Source: Lumbricus terrestris (Eukaryota > Annelida > Clitellata > Crassiclitellata > Lumbricidae). From it: a stretch of 64,000 nucleotides of DNA. The stretch is from contig OX457039.1 of NCBI GenBank assembly GCA_949752735.1, positions 50,970,806 to 51,034,805 of the forward strand, given 5' to 3'. Positions within the stretch are counted from its first letter, which is position 1. Every line of letters starts with the position of its first letter. A model generated the notes under the pieces. It was not told where the DNA came from, did no database searches, and was given only the letters and a program-made list of their open reading frames with translations. A program made the translations under genes and the position numbers. This document shows, in pieces, positions 1-11,663 of this stretch.

Positions 1-1350
1 GGATAGCTGGGTGATGTGGTCAGAAAAAGTAAGGTTTTTGTCAAAAATGACCCCGAGATTGCGGACAGGAGAAGAGTATGGCGTAGGAAGAGTTGGGTCT
101 GTTTGAGGAAAGTCAGAAGGATAGTCTAGTTTGTTTAATTGCTCGCGTAGGCCAATGATGAGAAATTCTGTTTTTGAGGGGTTGAGGCAGAGCAGATTAG
201 CGGTCATCCAGGCTGAAATCTGAGTGATGGTGTTACGTAGCTGATTTAGTGCGTCTGAGAAGGAGCGAGGGGAGAAAGATAGGAATAATTGAGTGTCGTC
301 GGCATAGAGGTGATGTTCAGCAGAGGATGATGAAATGAGTTTGCTGAGTGGGGAGGTATAGAGAATGAACAGGAGAGGACCAAGGACTGAACCTTGAGGG
401 ACACCACAGGTGAGGATTTGTTGATTAGATGAGTGACCAGAAGCGCTAACGATGAAAGAGCGTGAGGAAAGGTATGATTTGATCCATGAGAGGGCAGTGC
501 CAGAGATTCCAAAGACAGAGGAGAGGCGATTGAGAAGAATAGCATGGTCTATTGTGTCAAAGGCTGCAGAGATGTCTAAGAGGCACAGACAAGAGACTTG
601 TTGACGGCCTATCGCCATCACAAGTTTGTTGTAGAGCGAGGCCAGGAGTGTTTCGGTAGAGTGATGCTTAGTGTAGGCAGACTGGTTTGGGTTTAGAAGA
701 TTGTTGGAGATGAGGTAACTGTTGAGACGAGAGAGGACAATCCGTTCGGAGAGTTTGGATAAGAATGACAGATTTGAGATTGGACGGTAGTTGGATAGGA
801 GTTCTTTGTCCAGAGATGGTTTTTTGAGAAGTGGTTTAACAACTGAGTCTTTGAAAAGCGTAGGGAAGGTACCGGTTGAGAATGACAGATTTATGAGCTT
901 GGTTATCGTGGGAGCAAGAAGGACTACACAGTCTTTAAGCAAAGAGGTTGGGATTGGGTCAAGGTCGCATTGCTTGTTTTGAGAGGCATGAATGAGGGTG
1001 ATAATTTCTGCTTCAGTAGCAGGCTCGAAGAGGTTGAAAGATATTGTAGGTGGCAAAGTTGCGTCTGAATAGGAAGAGTCGGTTTGCGTGCTGGTAGATT
1101 TCGATAAGAGAGTCTGTAGTGAGAGACGAAGGGTGGAAACTTTGTCAGTGAAAAAGGATGCGAAAGAGTCAGCAATGGACGCAGATGGGATTGAGTTCGG
1201 AAGGGGGTGAGAGGAGCCGCGGTGAAGAAGATTGTTTACAGTTTTCCAGAGATTTCGAGGGTTGGATGAATTTGAATGAACAAGAGATGACAGGTAGCGT
1301 TTTTTGGCTGAAAGAAGTTGACTGTGGTATCTATTTGTCAAGGTTTTGAG
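1..1350 (-). CDS. Non-LTR retrotransposon reverse transcriptase, partial (runs off the left edge)
   Basis: One minus-strand frame stays open for 450 codons, from about 1350 to the window edge. In order it shows the linker before RT (about 1150-1345), NYRPISNLSFLSKLSE (about 745-795), the QSAY..HHSTET block (about 640-680), LLDISAAFDTIDH carrying a catalytic Asp of the palm (about 545-590), GVPQGSVLGPLLF (about 370-410), the catalytic YADDTQLF block (about 285-310) and the LGVIFDKNLTF thumb motif (about 25-60). This order and wording are typical of the Jockey/CR1/L2/Rex1 group of LINEs, whose ORF2 reverse-transcribes the element's own mRNA at a nicked target. No frameshift or stop is visible, so the copy is young or recently functional. 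The endonuclease domain that should precede RT is absent: the frame meets a stop at 1360-1362 and the element appears broken at about 1350. The exact clade is inference. Confidence 0.92.
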
Positions 1351-1353
1351 TTT

Positions 1354-1395
1354 GTTTGTTTAATTGCTCGCGTAGGCCAATGATGAGAAATTCTG
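1354..1395 (-). repeat. 42-bp exact duplicate of the RT element's own interior, at its broken 5' edge
   Basis: Bases 1354-1395 are identical to 129-170, which encode the FLIIGLREQLNK stretch of the RT frame. Both copies are in the same orientation. The duplicate lies immediately upstream (element sense) of the point where the RT frame stops being recognisable. It looks like template switching or a rearrangement during insertion; an assembly join is the alternative. Confidence 0.85.
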
Positions 1396-2547
1396 AACAA
1401 GTGATGTATGCAAGCGCTGACCTCCGTCCGTCCATATCTACTTCGTCCTTTGCAAGATCAGCCTATACTATGCTATATATGCAGAAAGGCTGGCAGTTTT
1501 TCGATAACGTGTTGAGCCGTAGAGCGACCGCCCTGCGGCTAGACACGCATCGTGCTACCTGGCGTCTGAAGTCCTTGGTTCGGCCAATTATATTTCGTAG
1601 ATCGGAAAAAACTCGCTGCGCGCATCAATGATATGTTACGTTCACCTTGGAATAAACGACCCACCAATTAAAACGTTCGTTTAAAAAGATTTCTAATATG
1701 TATGGATTCTTTTCGTATCGTAATCGTAACCAAATAGATCTATTCGAGTTTCATACAAAGCAGAAATGTCAATGCGCGGGAACCACCTTATTCGCAGGCG
1801 CTCAGTCAAAACAAAATCGATAGGCATGTATGATTCAACCAATCGATGAAAATGATTTATTTTGCAAAAATATCAAAGAAATCAGGATTGCATACCATTG
1901 CAAATCGGCTACAACAAGGAAGCGCTATTAAGGTATAAAGAACACGGCTAATTACGGACACCAAAATAAATATCATAAGTGAAATCGATTAAATATCTCG
2001 AAACGAATTTCTCCCATGAACCATCAAACCTCTCGACAGGCAGCCCAGCAATCTAACCACAACCGCCACCACCCCACTTCTTTAAATTAGATCTGTCAAA
2101 TTATATAATTCAATCCTCAAATTCAACGATGAAATTGCAGTATATCTTCAAGCCGAATCGAAACGAGAGTATACGAACATCAGAACTGTACTTTAAGCAA
2201 CGACAGCTGATTGTGGACCTAAATTAATTATTGCATGCATTTATTTAAATGCAGCAGTCAAGGCACAGCCGACGGTCACCTACATGCATTGACTACCATG
2301 TTGCTCGCTAATAAAAGTATACATCTATGGATTCACAAAAGCTCATTCGCAGGCAAAATCAGATCAGAATGAATGCGAGAGTAAGGTTAAGTATTGAGGT
2401 TGTTTTCGGTGGAGGGTAGAAAGGTCAAACAGGAAGACAGACGAATGGGATTGAACTTTATAAGGTCGATGTCAAGTGAAGCGTTGTTAAGTTGAATTTC
2501 TGTCACTGACAAAACGATGCCTATAGTCTATGTTATAGTTACTAAAA
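1396..2547. other. No gene recognised
   Basis: Unique-looking, moderately AT-rich sequence. The short open frames on both strands have no protein-like character that I recognise. No terminal repeats or tandem structure were seen. Confidence 0.5.
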
Positions 2548-2569
2548 ATGAAACACGCTAAAGTCTTTC

Positions 2570-2830
2570 ATCTATACATGCATACAAACAGGCAGATGAC
2601 ACGAACACACGGATACACACGCATACATACCTACATACACACATACACACATACATGCATACATGCATACATGCATGCATGCACGCATTCATACACGCAT
2701 GCATACACATGCGCAAATACACGCACATGCATGCACACATACACACATATATACATGTATACACACATACATACATACATGCACGCAAGCCATGCATACT
2801 TAACCAACAAACCCACATGCATACAGAACA
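2570..2830. repeat. ACAT/GCAT tetranucleotide microsatellite
   Basis: About 260 bp of interrupted ACAT, ACAC and GCAT steps. The long His/Thr/Tyr or Cys/Met/Val open frames across it on both strands are products of the repeat and not genes. Confidence 0.9.
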
Positions 2831-5243
2831 GTCAACGCTAAAACTTCCACCAGTTGTCTTTACTGGACAACAGCAAAGCATTCGACCAAAACTGAGCGTC
2901 GTTTACTAATTATTAATGACATTATTTTGTTGGTGACAAGTGATACACGCGTGTATATACAATACATAAACGGTGTTCGATATACGGACAACCGACCGAC
3001 GTGTGTGGTGTGTGTGGAGCAGTTGCAACAACATTCGGCTCTATGCAACAAGTCAACCCAAGTCAACCCAAGTCAATCCTACGTCACGACACTTCTAAAC
3101 CGATCCATGCATAACGAAACATAAAAGTAGAAAGTAGGTCTAATTGTTAGTCGTTGTATACACACCGCAGCATAAAAATAGATAATATACAATACAACAA
3201 AGGTACGTTATGCACACAATATACATCAGAGTGACTAAAACGGCCGAGTTCCAATAACTCCGGTTTTCGCCGCATCCTGTGTGTACTAAAGTCCCGACTG
3301 GGTACACGGTCGACTTGGGTACAGTAGTAGTAGACCGGTCGATACTTGTAAACGCGTCTTTATACAGACGAGAGAAAGGCGATTATCTGTTCGGTTCCTG
3401 CGATTGTCTGAAGCGGAAATGCCTAATGGAATTTCCGGATATAACATCAATGCAGAAAGGACATCAGTTGCTTCCGATTGATAGCGACCCAAGCGACGGG
3501 TGGGTGAACTAACGACCAGCAATGTCTTCAATGCGCGCTCTCTCGCTCTCTCTCTCTCCTGCAGTGCACGCTTTATAAGACAGCCGACCGCTTTTCAATC
3601 AGACCCCTTCTTATGAAGGAGGCGACATTGCATTGAAGCTGTTGTTCAGCGTTGATACTTTAGGATGAATGGGTCGCTGTTCAAATTCCAGGAAGAACAG
3701 AAACAGAAATTTCCATTCTACTTTGTTTGCTTCTTTTAATCAAGACTGTGATAAAGCTAATGCATGTAGGGTCATAGCAGACCTGGGCCGCATTAGGGCT
3801 AAGATGCTGTGATTGCCCTCCGAAGACAGCCATCGACGGGTCCACTACGCATATATTTACAACATGCTATTGCTTGCTAGATGGTGCATGTATTGACTGC
3901 TTAACTATGCTTTTCTTGTGGAGTATTGTATCCAAGAAAAAGTACAAACAGACCACTTTGTATACATACATTGCCCATAGATATTATACCGTAAATAACT
4001 CTAGTCTGCAAAGTAATTCAGCTAAATTAATTAGGACTTTGAATTATTCATGTCGAAGCATTCTCGTTTAAAAACTCGTCACTTCCAAAGGTGCGAGCCA
4101 CTAAAAACCACGGGTCCTTAAAAACTACGGACAGCTCCAGCCAGCGCCCTTTGCACACCCTTTTTAACGCGAGTCAGCAGCGGAGACGCAACGTTGTTTA
4201 AAGATAAAGCACACTTCAGACAATCTGCAGTGCGGCATTCAGAATACCCATCACGCAGATTTGTACGGACAGAAAACAGTAATTTTCTGGACGTTTCGAT
4301 ATAATATTTAGTCCAACATAAATTTACAAAAGCACTTAAGTCAAATATCGTGACTGCTGCAATTCAACGATAAAAAAATATGCTGCGAGCGCTGTCTTCT
4401 AGTGTTTAGTGTTTAATACTAGGCTACATAACGAATTCGAGTCAAACAAATAAGCGCTTTATGCATGCATAATTGCATAGCCACAACACTAATGAATTAT
4501 TATAGCACCATTCCTGCATACTTGCAAACGCAGGACAGGTCTTAACTGGGTGGAGAAGAAACGGTGTAACAGTATGATTAAGTAAATAAGTAGTTGAGAA
4601 AGGAAGTACTCAAATACAGGAGAGTAACACGAGAAAAGTACGTTTTCTATCTTAATTACCGACACGACAAGAGCTCTGTGCAGTGTGCATATATATGGAA
4701 GCCTGAATAGATGCGCCATGAATAAGAAGACAGACGAGGCATTCGATACCAGATGTTGACCAAGCATGCTGTTACTTCGTATACGTCAACCAATAATAAT
4801 TATCGTCAACAGAAGTTGTTGACCTGCGTGTTGCATTGACTCACCAAGAGCAGAACCTGGAACGCGCTTCTATCAGCTGTATAAGCCACAGTGACCCACC
4901 GGCCTCCCGATAGTGAGCTGCACTGCCTACGAGTTCGATATAAGGAAGAAACCTGCTTTTTGAACGCGGCGTTATTGTAACAAAGGAAACTGAATGTGCG
5001 ATAACGTCATAATCGAAACTCCAAACTCTAATCGTTCAAACAATGCTAACTCTATCAACTTCAGCGATAAATAGCCAGTAAATCAATATGACTTGTGCAT
5101 TAAAATGCAAATAGAACTGCCTGTTAAAGCCTGCTATTCTCTGGCTATGATTACTAAATGACCAGGTTTCCTTAATAAAAATTGCATCTCACTAACTAGC
5201 TATAGTTAGGCCTACTAAATTATCAGAAAAGCTTATTAGAATT
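2831..5243. other. No gene recognised; minor simple repeats
   Basis: I see no gene here. A 10-bp unit AGTCAACCCA occurs three times at about 3051-3079, and a short CT tract lies at 3535-3560. The rest is AT-rich single-copy-looking DNA with short frames only. Confidence 0.5.
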
Positions 5244-5990
5244 GTATGTTGTTAAATAATTACCAATAATTAGATGATCCTAATTAAATGTGCATGTCAT
5301 TACCTGGCTAAAGTTGTTAAACAATTACTAAGTAATTAGATGATCCTAATTAAATGTGTATGACTGTAGGCCTATGTCATTCCCTAGCTAAAGTTGTTAA
5401 ACAATTACTAAGTAACTAGATTATCCTAATCAAATGTGTAGGTCATTCCCTGGCTAAAGTTGTTAAATAATTACTAAGTAATTAGATGATCCTAATTAAA
5501 TGTGTATGTCATTCCATGGCTACAGTTGTTAAATAATTACTAAGTAATTAGATGATCCTAATTAAATGTGTATGTCATTCCATGGCTACAGTTGTTAAAT
5601 AATTACTAAGTAATTAGATGATCCTAATTAGATGTGTATGTCATTCCATGGCTACAGTTGTTAAATAATTACTAAGTAATTAGATGATCCTAATTAGATG
5701 TGTATGTCATTCCATGGCTACAGTTGTTAAATAATTACTAAGTAATTAGATGATCCTAATTAGATGTGTATGTCATTCCATGGCTACAGTTGTCAAATAA
5801 TTACTAAGTAATTAGATCTTTTTTCTTTAGGTCTGCTGCCTCTCGGCAGGTCCAGATGCCCAACGACGCCACTCTTCTCGGTGTTGTGCCTTTTCTTTAA
5901 GTTTCCCAATTAGATGATAATTAATTAGATGATCCTAATTAAATGTGTATGTCATTCCCTGGCTACAATTGCTAATAAATAACTGGTTTA
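5244..5990. repeat. 66-bp minisatellite, about 9 copies
   Basis: Copies beginning GTTGTTAAATAATTACTAAG start at 5459, 5525, 5591, 5657, 5723 and 5789, exactly 66 bp apart. The central ones differ by one or two bases. More diverged copies start near 5246, 5313 and 5392; the second has an extra segment containing GTAGGCCTATG. A last degraded copy (about 5908-5985) follows a 90-bp insertion. The gradient from diverged edges to a homogeneous centre is typical of arrays expanded by unequal exchange. No coding potential. Confidence 0.95.
5818..5907. mobile_element. 90-bp insertion in the 66-bp minisatellite, flanked by an 8-bp duplication
   Basis: A GC-richer block unrelated to the array interrupts the last repeat. 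AATTAGAT stands on both sides (5810-5817 and 5908-5915), as a target duplication would, although the array itself contains this word. The block begins CTTTTTTCTTTAGG and ends near CCTTTTCTTTAAG, so its ends form an imperfect direct repeat, and it contains CTGCCTCTCGGCAG, a short hairpin. It could be a fragment of a short retroposon; I do not recognise the family. Confidence 0.45.
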
Positions 5991-7305
5991 GCTTAATTAA
6001 AATTTTTGCAATTAGTGCATAGCCAACTGGTGAACGGGACTCACGTATCTGATACCGAGACGTCGAGTCTCTAACCAGGACAACAGACGTGTTGAAACTC
6101 TAGGCGGACACGTATACAACTATACATGTAGGCTATACATACATGTATATTGTGGATCTATGTATATTGTATAGATCCCATTGACAGAGGCAGACAGCGG
6201 AGGTCTTCTCGGCTTTCGATTCACTCGCGCATTCACAAGGCATTCTTTTGTTATGGAACTGCTCTGCCGACTCGTGACAATGTTTTTTTAATATATTTCG
6301 AAGCAGGTTGTGACATGCGTTAGAACGGTTGCACTTAATCAACTGCTACCACGACTCTTCTTTCGTCTTATTCTGATTTCGCTAATTTTCAGATTTTTTC
6401 GGGCAGCTTTTTGCCCTTCGCCCGTGCCTCAGAGGCTCATGGACAAAATCAGTACTTTCTTTGAACAATGCTGTGTCAGAAAGAATAAATGGTAAACAGA
6501 TTGTGCATGGTAATTTAATAGCAATAAGCTTAGTTGATTGCTAAAAAATCAACTGGATTCTGGAGTTAGAACCTTATCCGCCAGAACAGAAGCCCTCGAG
6601 CAAATTCTCCCGATTATCCGGGGGGGGGGGGGGGGAATAATGTCCGAAGGAATAATGTCCGTTTACCCGGTAGACACCGTATTAGAATCAATTAGGCCTA
6701 GGCCTACATGATTTACCACATGAGCGGATTCAAATTGATAGATTACAAATAGTTTAAAATAGCCATGGCAGATATTAATTTTAGTCAGGGAGAATAATTA
6801 ATGCTGCTACCTCTAGGGTGCATAATTTAAAACGATAGTTATAGCCTATTCGTTACACACGTGTACCTTTTTATTTAAAAACCGTAGGCCTGCATTTTAT
6901 CATCGTTGCAAATTATGCGATGAATAGTCATGCTGGCCTTGAGATAACTAACCGCCTTAAAACCTTTTACACTTATCTTCTCCAAAAAGGAAGCTTAGTA
7001 AATTCATTATTCATTCGAGTAATGACATTCGACTATAACCGTTTTGTGCATTCACAATCACATCCTGAATTATCGTCTAAAACACAGATCGCAGAATTTC
7101 CCTTTTATCTTCTCGTTGCACATAAAAAATATGGCGCAACATAAGGAAGTAGAATTGTAATTAAATACACGGTACATACGGCAAACGCGGAGTTATAACG
7201 ACCTAACAAACCTTTTAAAAGGTGTTTTATACGATCAAAATATCAACACGTGTACAGATCAACGGCGTTCGTGAGCTTGAGAGCAACGAAGATACGCGTG
7301 TGTTT
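5991..7305. other. No gene recognised
   Basis: AT-rich DNA. The only notable simple sequence is a run of about 16 G at 6620-6636. The short frames look random. Confidence 0.5.
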
Positions 7306-7307
<2 letters not shown>

Positions 7308-7338
<31 letters not shown>

Positions 7339-7430
7339 TAGACAGACAGACAGACAGACAGGCATGCAGGCGGGCAGACAGACAGACCGACAGACAGTCT
7401 GACAGTCAGATAGTCAGATAGTCAGACAGA
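7308..7430. repeat. GACA tetranucleotide microsatellite
   Basis: Interrupted (GACA)n with GATA and GTCA variants. Confidence 0.9.
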
Positions 7431-7560
7431 ACGACGGCTAGATGTAATATTATAATAATAATAACTGCTACTAGATCTAATCGTCTTTTCGTTCGAGCGA
7501 AAAGCGAGTCTCGCTCACCGTCAAAAGTAGACGTACGCTATTTCCTTCGTTGCGTATCTT

Positions 7561-7680
7561 CGGCTGTCGTCCGTTTTCTTCGGCTGTCGTCGGTTTTCTT
7601 CGGCTGTCGTCGGTTTTCTTCGGCTGTCGTCGGTTTTCTTCGGCTGTCGTCGGTTTTCTTCGTACGATGTCGGTTCGTGT
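7561..7680. repeat. 20-bp tandem repeat, five near-perfect copies plus one degenerate
   Basis: The unit CGGCTGTCGTCGGTTTTCTT is repeated head to tail at 7561, 7581, 7601, 7621 and 7641. The first has one substitution, and a degraded sixth copy runs to 7680. Because 20 is not a multiple of three, the Arg/Lys/Thr-rich minus-strand frame and the Phe/Ser-rich plus frame through it cycle through phases and are not evidence of a gene. The GC-rich, CpG-rich context contrasts with the flanks. Confidence 0.95.
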
Positions 7681-8050
7681 TGACAACTCGACGACCGAAA
7701 ATCTACGTCGACGTTCGACCGATCTACAACCGTTCGTCTCTCAACGTTTAATACAATCTCTCTTTGTCTGGTCAGCTATTGGTCACTGACTGACCGACTG
7801 ATTCACTGCTGACCAGTCAGTCGGACTCTACTACACTCCAGTACAGCTACGTCGTCGTGTCTATAAGACCTTCTGCTACGAACTGTACGATCCGAACACT
7901 AACAGCAGAACAACGACGACGACGTATAGCGTCCTATACCGCACAGCTACCACCACCACAGCAGCAACGTTCGTTGTTCAATATAATATGCTGAACGCAG
8001 TACGAAACTTGTCGACGATCGACATTCAGTACGGCCGCCGCCGCCGACAA
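7681..8050. other. No gene recognised; CpG-rich stretch
   Basis: Contains many ACGACG, GTCG and GACC steps and looks like decayed simple sequence. No supported gene. Confidence 0.45.
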
Positions 8051-8330
8051 TATAATATATATATATATATATTCACACACATATAAATGTATAGGCATGT
8101 ATGCGTGAATATATGTATATATAGCTAACACGTATCGCCTTCGCGTGGGTATATATATAGGTTTGTATATGTGTATGTATATATAGTCTATATATATATA
8201 TGTAAGGAGATCTACTGGGGTAGTAGAACGTTTGTCGCGTCTGCGTCATATATATGGCTCTTTAAGGCTGATATATACCATATATTAAATATAAATGTAT
8301 ATATATATATATATATATAGGACGCGGAGG
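8051..8330. repeat. TA-rich dinucleotide tracts
   Basis: Several (TA)n blocks, for example about 8053-8072, 8185-8200 and 8298-8320, separated by short unique DNA. Confidence 0.85.
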
Positions 8331-8594
8331 TCTAGCCTATGATAGGGTTTTGTGCGGATGAGTCGCGGTGCGCGTGCGTTCGTCAACCTATACACACACA
8401 CACAGACGCCTCCCTCTCCTTCTATATACTAGGCCTTTTATCGAGGCCTATATGCGGCCAGACGACTATAAATGGTCGCCTAATGAATGTAAGTAGGCCT
8501 GCGGGCATCGGCGCAGAAAATTATAATCGCCTCGCGCGATGTGCTCTGCGCATGTCCGTCCGTCTGTGCGTCTGTCGGTCTACGCGTGTGTACG

Positions 8595-8655
8595 CTTACG
8601 TCTGTATATGTATATGTATATATATATATGTGTGTGTGTGTGTGCGTGTGTGTAC
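8595..8655. repeat. TATG/TG microsatellite
   Basis: TATATG steps run into (TG)n. Open frames across it are repeat artefacts. Confidence 0.85.
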
Positions 8656-8792
8656 GTAGTTCTTGTGTGGTGCAGACGACTCGGTTAGCTCTGAGTGCGT
8701 GCGTGCGTGCATGCGTGTGGATGAGCGGTGGCGCAGCCGATCATAGAGGACGGACGCATTCACCGACGGACCGACAGACCGACTGATATACC

Positions 8793-8807
8793 CGCTGCCG
8801 CTGCTGC

Positions 8808-8849
<42 letters not shown>
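8793..8849. repeat. CTG/CAG trinucleotide repeat
   Basis: About 57 bp: CTGCCG interruptions followed by roughly a dozen uninterrupted CTG triplets. Read on the minus strand it gives a run of Gln, on plus a run of Ala or Leu. No flanking protein-like sequence supports either as coding. Confidence 0.9.
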
Positions 8850-9236
8850 CCTTGCAGCTGCGTTGCCTTGCGCTGAGGAGTCGAGATTATACTGGGCAGC
8901 TGAAGCCAAGGGAAGATGAACACACACACATGAGGAAATTCCCAATGGCGTACATTCACTACATTGTTACCATCGCGTATTATAGATGCCGTAGAACTGC
9001 TGGACTAGTAAACAGCACCGGGCTAGATGATGCTAACCGTCGGCGATTTGCATGTACGGCCGATGTAGTAGTGATGCTTTGGCAAACGGTGTAACCGATC
9101 CTGCTGAAGCGCGGAACTTAGTCGACCCGATGCAAACGGGAATTGGTTTCAGGTGGTTCTTCGTAAGCAGCACTCAGAGCGACGTCCCAAGGAACTACGG
9201 CGCTTTCGTATCGAATGAGAAAGATGGTGAGCAGCA
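8850..9236. other. No gene recognised
   Basis: Unique DNA between the CTG repeat and the purine tract. The short frames are unremarkable. Confidence 0.45.
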
Positions 9237-9392
9237 TGACAAAGAGGAAGAGGAGGAAGAGGAGGGGACGAGAGGAAGTAGAAAGAAGAAGAAGGAGGAG
9301 AAGAAGAAGTAGGAGGACGAAAAGGAAGAGGAGGGGACGAGGGGAAGTAGTAAGGAGAGGGAGGAGAAGGAGAAGCGAAGGAGGTGAAAGAG
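9237..9392. repeat. Polypurine GAGGAA/AGAAG tract
   Basis: About 155 bp of nearly pure purine on the plus strand. It could adopt triplex (H-DNA) structure. The Glu/Arg/Lys-rich frames are low-complexity artefacts. Confidence 0.9.
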
Positions 9393-9595
9393 GAGGTCAC
9401 GTGATATGCGGTCAGATTGAATGCGTCGCCAATGTTTCTATGAAAGTGAAGAATGTGGGACGACTGAGCGAATGTCGACGATCTGAGATGAGAGATTGAT
9501 ATGTGAGGAGGGAGGGGCGCCCAGTGGGTAGGTAACTATACTCTTCGTTTCCCGCTCGTGGTTCGTCTGCCTGTAGCCTACCTCCGATCTCAAGA

Positions 9596-10430
9596 AGAGG
9601 ACATCATGAGACGAGAACATCACGAGAATGAAACATAATGAGAGGAAGAAATCACGAGCAGAGAACGTCAACAAGAATGGAACAACCCATTGAAGATATA
9701 TAGGAATTCAGAGAAGAAGGCAATAATGCAAGAAAATGGGACGAGGGCATCATTGGAAAGAGGATATCAATGAAAAGAGGACATCATTGGAAAGAGGATA
9801 TCAGTGGACAGGGCTGTAGTCAGGATGTGATTTCGGAGGGTGTTTACCGACTTTTCTCGGTCAAATTTTCGGACCTTTTATTAGTCGTCGAAATTTCTGA
9901 TGACCTTTTTTAGTCATTACATGCTTTTCGTAGGATTTTTGTCCAAAACCGTTCACCGCGACGTAAACCTATCTAATTTCATGCTTTGTTCTTCTAAAGT
10001 CGCGATCTTCAGCGGGTCTGGGCGGCCAATACATTGCACACTGCAGTTCCGACATTATGTGCTATAGTAAATGTATCATATAATTTTCACATTTTTCATT
10101 TCGGGGGTGTTCACTGTTCAAACACCCGAAACACCGCCTAACTACGGCTTTGGACAGGGGGCATCAAGGGAAGAACGGATGCTAATGAGAACAGTTCGTC
10201 AATGGGAAAAAGACATAATGGCATCAAAGGCAGGTGATGTTAATGCGAAGATGACGTCAATGCGAAGAGGACGTCAACGGTGGAGTAAAGAAGAGGACAA
10301 AAAGGCAGAAAGAGACACGCTTCTGATGAAAAGCGGACGTCAATGTGAAAAAGACATCAAAGGAGGAGAACATCGGTGCGAAGAGGACGATAATGAGAGG
10401 ACGACATCAAAGGAGAGGGAGGACGTGTGA
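9596..10430. repeat. Degenerate ~17-bp minisatellite (GAGGACATCAATG-like), interrupted by a MITE
   Basis: Both sides of the 9811-10153 insertion consist of diverged short repeats resembling AAGAGGACATCAATGRR. They are clear at 9720-9805 on the left and 10195-10425 on the right. The period is about 16-18 bp and copies are poorly conserved. The 119-codon plus-strand frame at 10071-10430 crosses the insertion junction and is made of this repeat, so I do not call it a gene. Confidence 0.7.
9811..10153. mobile_element. hAT-like MITE inserted in the minisatellite
   Basis: The left end reads CAGGGCTGTAGTCAGG and the right end, reversed, CAAAGCCGTAGTTAGG, an imperfect terminal inverted repeat. TGGACAGGG lies at both edges (9805-9813 and 10151-10159), overlapping the termini and consistent with a target duplication. 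Reversed, the right 85 bp closely match the left end of the element at 20065 (GCCGTAG, then GGTGTTTCGGGTGTTTGAA). The interior has CTGATGACC-T-tract-AGTCATTA. There is no transposase, so it is non-autonomous. Confidence 0.6.
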
Positions 10431-10512
10431 ATGGTTATGAAGGAAAACGACAGAAGACTAAACTAAGAATCATGCATATATGAAGCTGATTGAATAAGAC
10501 TCACGAATAAGA

Positions 10513-10727
10513 CGACCGTGACGACAATGACGACGACGACAATGACGACGACGACAATGACGACGATGACGATGACGACAATGACGACGACGACAATGAC
10601 GACGACGACAATGACGACGATGACGACGACGATGACGACAATGACGACGATGACGACGACGACGATGACGACGATGACGACAATGACGACAACGATGACG
10701 ACGATGACGACGATGACGATGACGACG
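10513..10727. repeat. GAC/GATGAC/AATGAC repeat array
   Basis: About 215 bp of GACGAC, GATGAC and AATGAC trinucleotide-register repeats. Met/Thr, Val/Ile or Ser frames across it are artefacts of an interrupted trinucleotide repeat. Confidence 0.95.
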
Positions 10728-10818
10728 CTGCTGCTGCTGCTGTTGTCTGCCTCCTCTTTACGACGACGACGACGATTGATTGCATCTGTATCTGGCCGCC
10801 AAGATGCCTCCTCTGCCT

Positions 10819-10850
<32 letters not shown>

Positions 10851-10961
10851 CACACGATGGCTACAGATGCTGCTACTTGTGCGCATGATGCTGCTGCTGC
10901 TGATGCTGCTGGTGATCGTACAGCAGCATCAGCAGCATCAGCATCAACAGCAGCAGCAGCC
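10728..10961. repeat. Cluster of CTG and CAG repeats in both orientations
   Basis: CTG triplets at 10728-10743, a pure CAG run at about 10820-10848, CTG with GATG interruptions at 10888-10912 and CAG/CAT triplets at 10921-10961. CTG and CAG in turn on one strand can form hairpins with each other. Ala, Gln, Leu and Ser runs appear in different frames, with no conserved flank to suggest a protein. Confidence 0.9.
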
Positions 10962-11127
10962 TAAGGCTCTTCCGGTCCCGGAATTCTTTATATCTTTCTC
11001 GTCTCTCCTTCGTCCATCCATCCTTATCACCGGTCACAGCAAAGCACGCCGTGCAGTGTGTTCGATGATCGCACCCGAACGTCACACAACCATCAAGGCG
11101 TCTCTTCCTTACCCTCGCTCTCTCCTT

Positions 11128-11162
11128 CTTCTATTCCTACTCCTACTCCTACTCCTACTCTA
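11128..11162. repeat. CTCCTA hexamer repeat
   Basis: Four to five CTACTC steps in a pyrimidine-rich stretch. Confidence 0.8.
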
Positions 11163-11218
11163 TATCTTGTCCTCTGCAGGATCTAATCCCATCCCTCCTT
11201 TTAAGTGGCAACGCCTAA

Positions 11219-11436
11219 CTGATGGATAGATGGATAGATGGATGGATGGATGGATAGATGGATGGATGGATAGATGGATGAATGGATGGATAGATGGCTA
11301 GATGGATGGATGGACGGATGGAAGGATTGATGGACGGATGGATAGATGAATGAATGGATGGATGGATAGATGGATGGATGGATAGATGGATGGATGGATA
11401 GATGGATAGATGGATGGACGGATTCGTCGATTGATG
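11219..11436. repeat. GGAT/AGAT tetranucleotide microsatellite
   Basis: About 215 bp of GATG and GATA steps. A short (TA)n tract follows at 11493-11512. Confidence 0.95.
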
Positions 11437-11663
11437 AATGAACGGAAGTTAAGAATACTAGCGCTGCGCAGTAGAAATGTCAATATATATGTATTATATA
11501 TATATATATATATCTTCGGTATACTATACATACGAGGTGGGCGGCTATATTGATAGCATGGATGCATGGGTGATAAGCGCCTGACTCAACAGGCAGCAGT
11601 AGGCCTAGCATAGTCTAACGTGAAGAATTGGCTTTCGTTATATGACACCCGAAGGGACATCAC

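Noticed and set aside
5244..5990. Regularly spaced repeats that might suggest a CRISPR array
   Set aside because: The 66-bp units are contiguous with no unique spacers, and the DNA is eukaryotic.
10463..11229. Long Thr/Met, Val/Ile, Ser, Ala and Gln-rich frames
   Set aside because: They arise from GAC, CTG and CAG repeats and exist in several frames at once.
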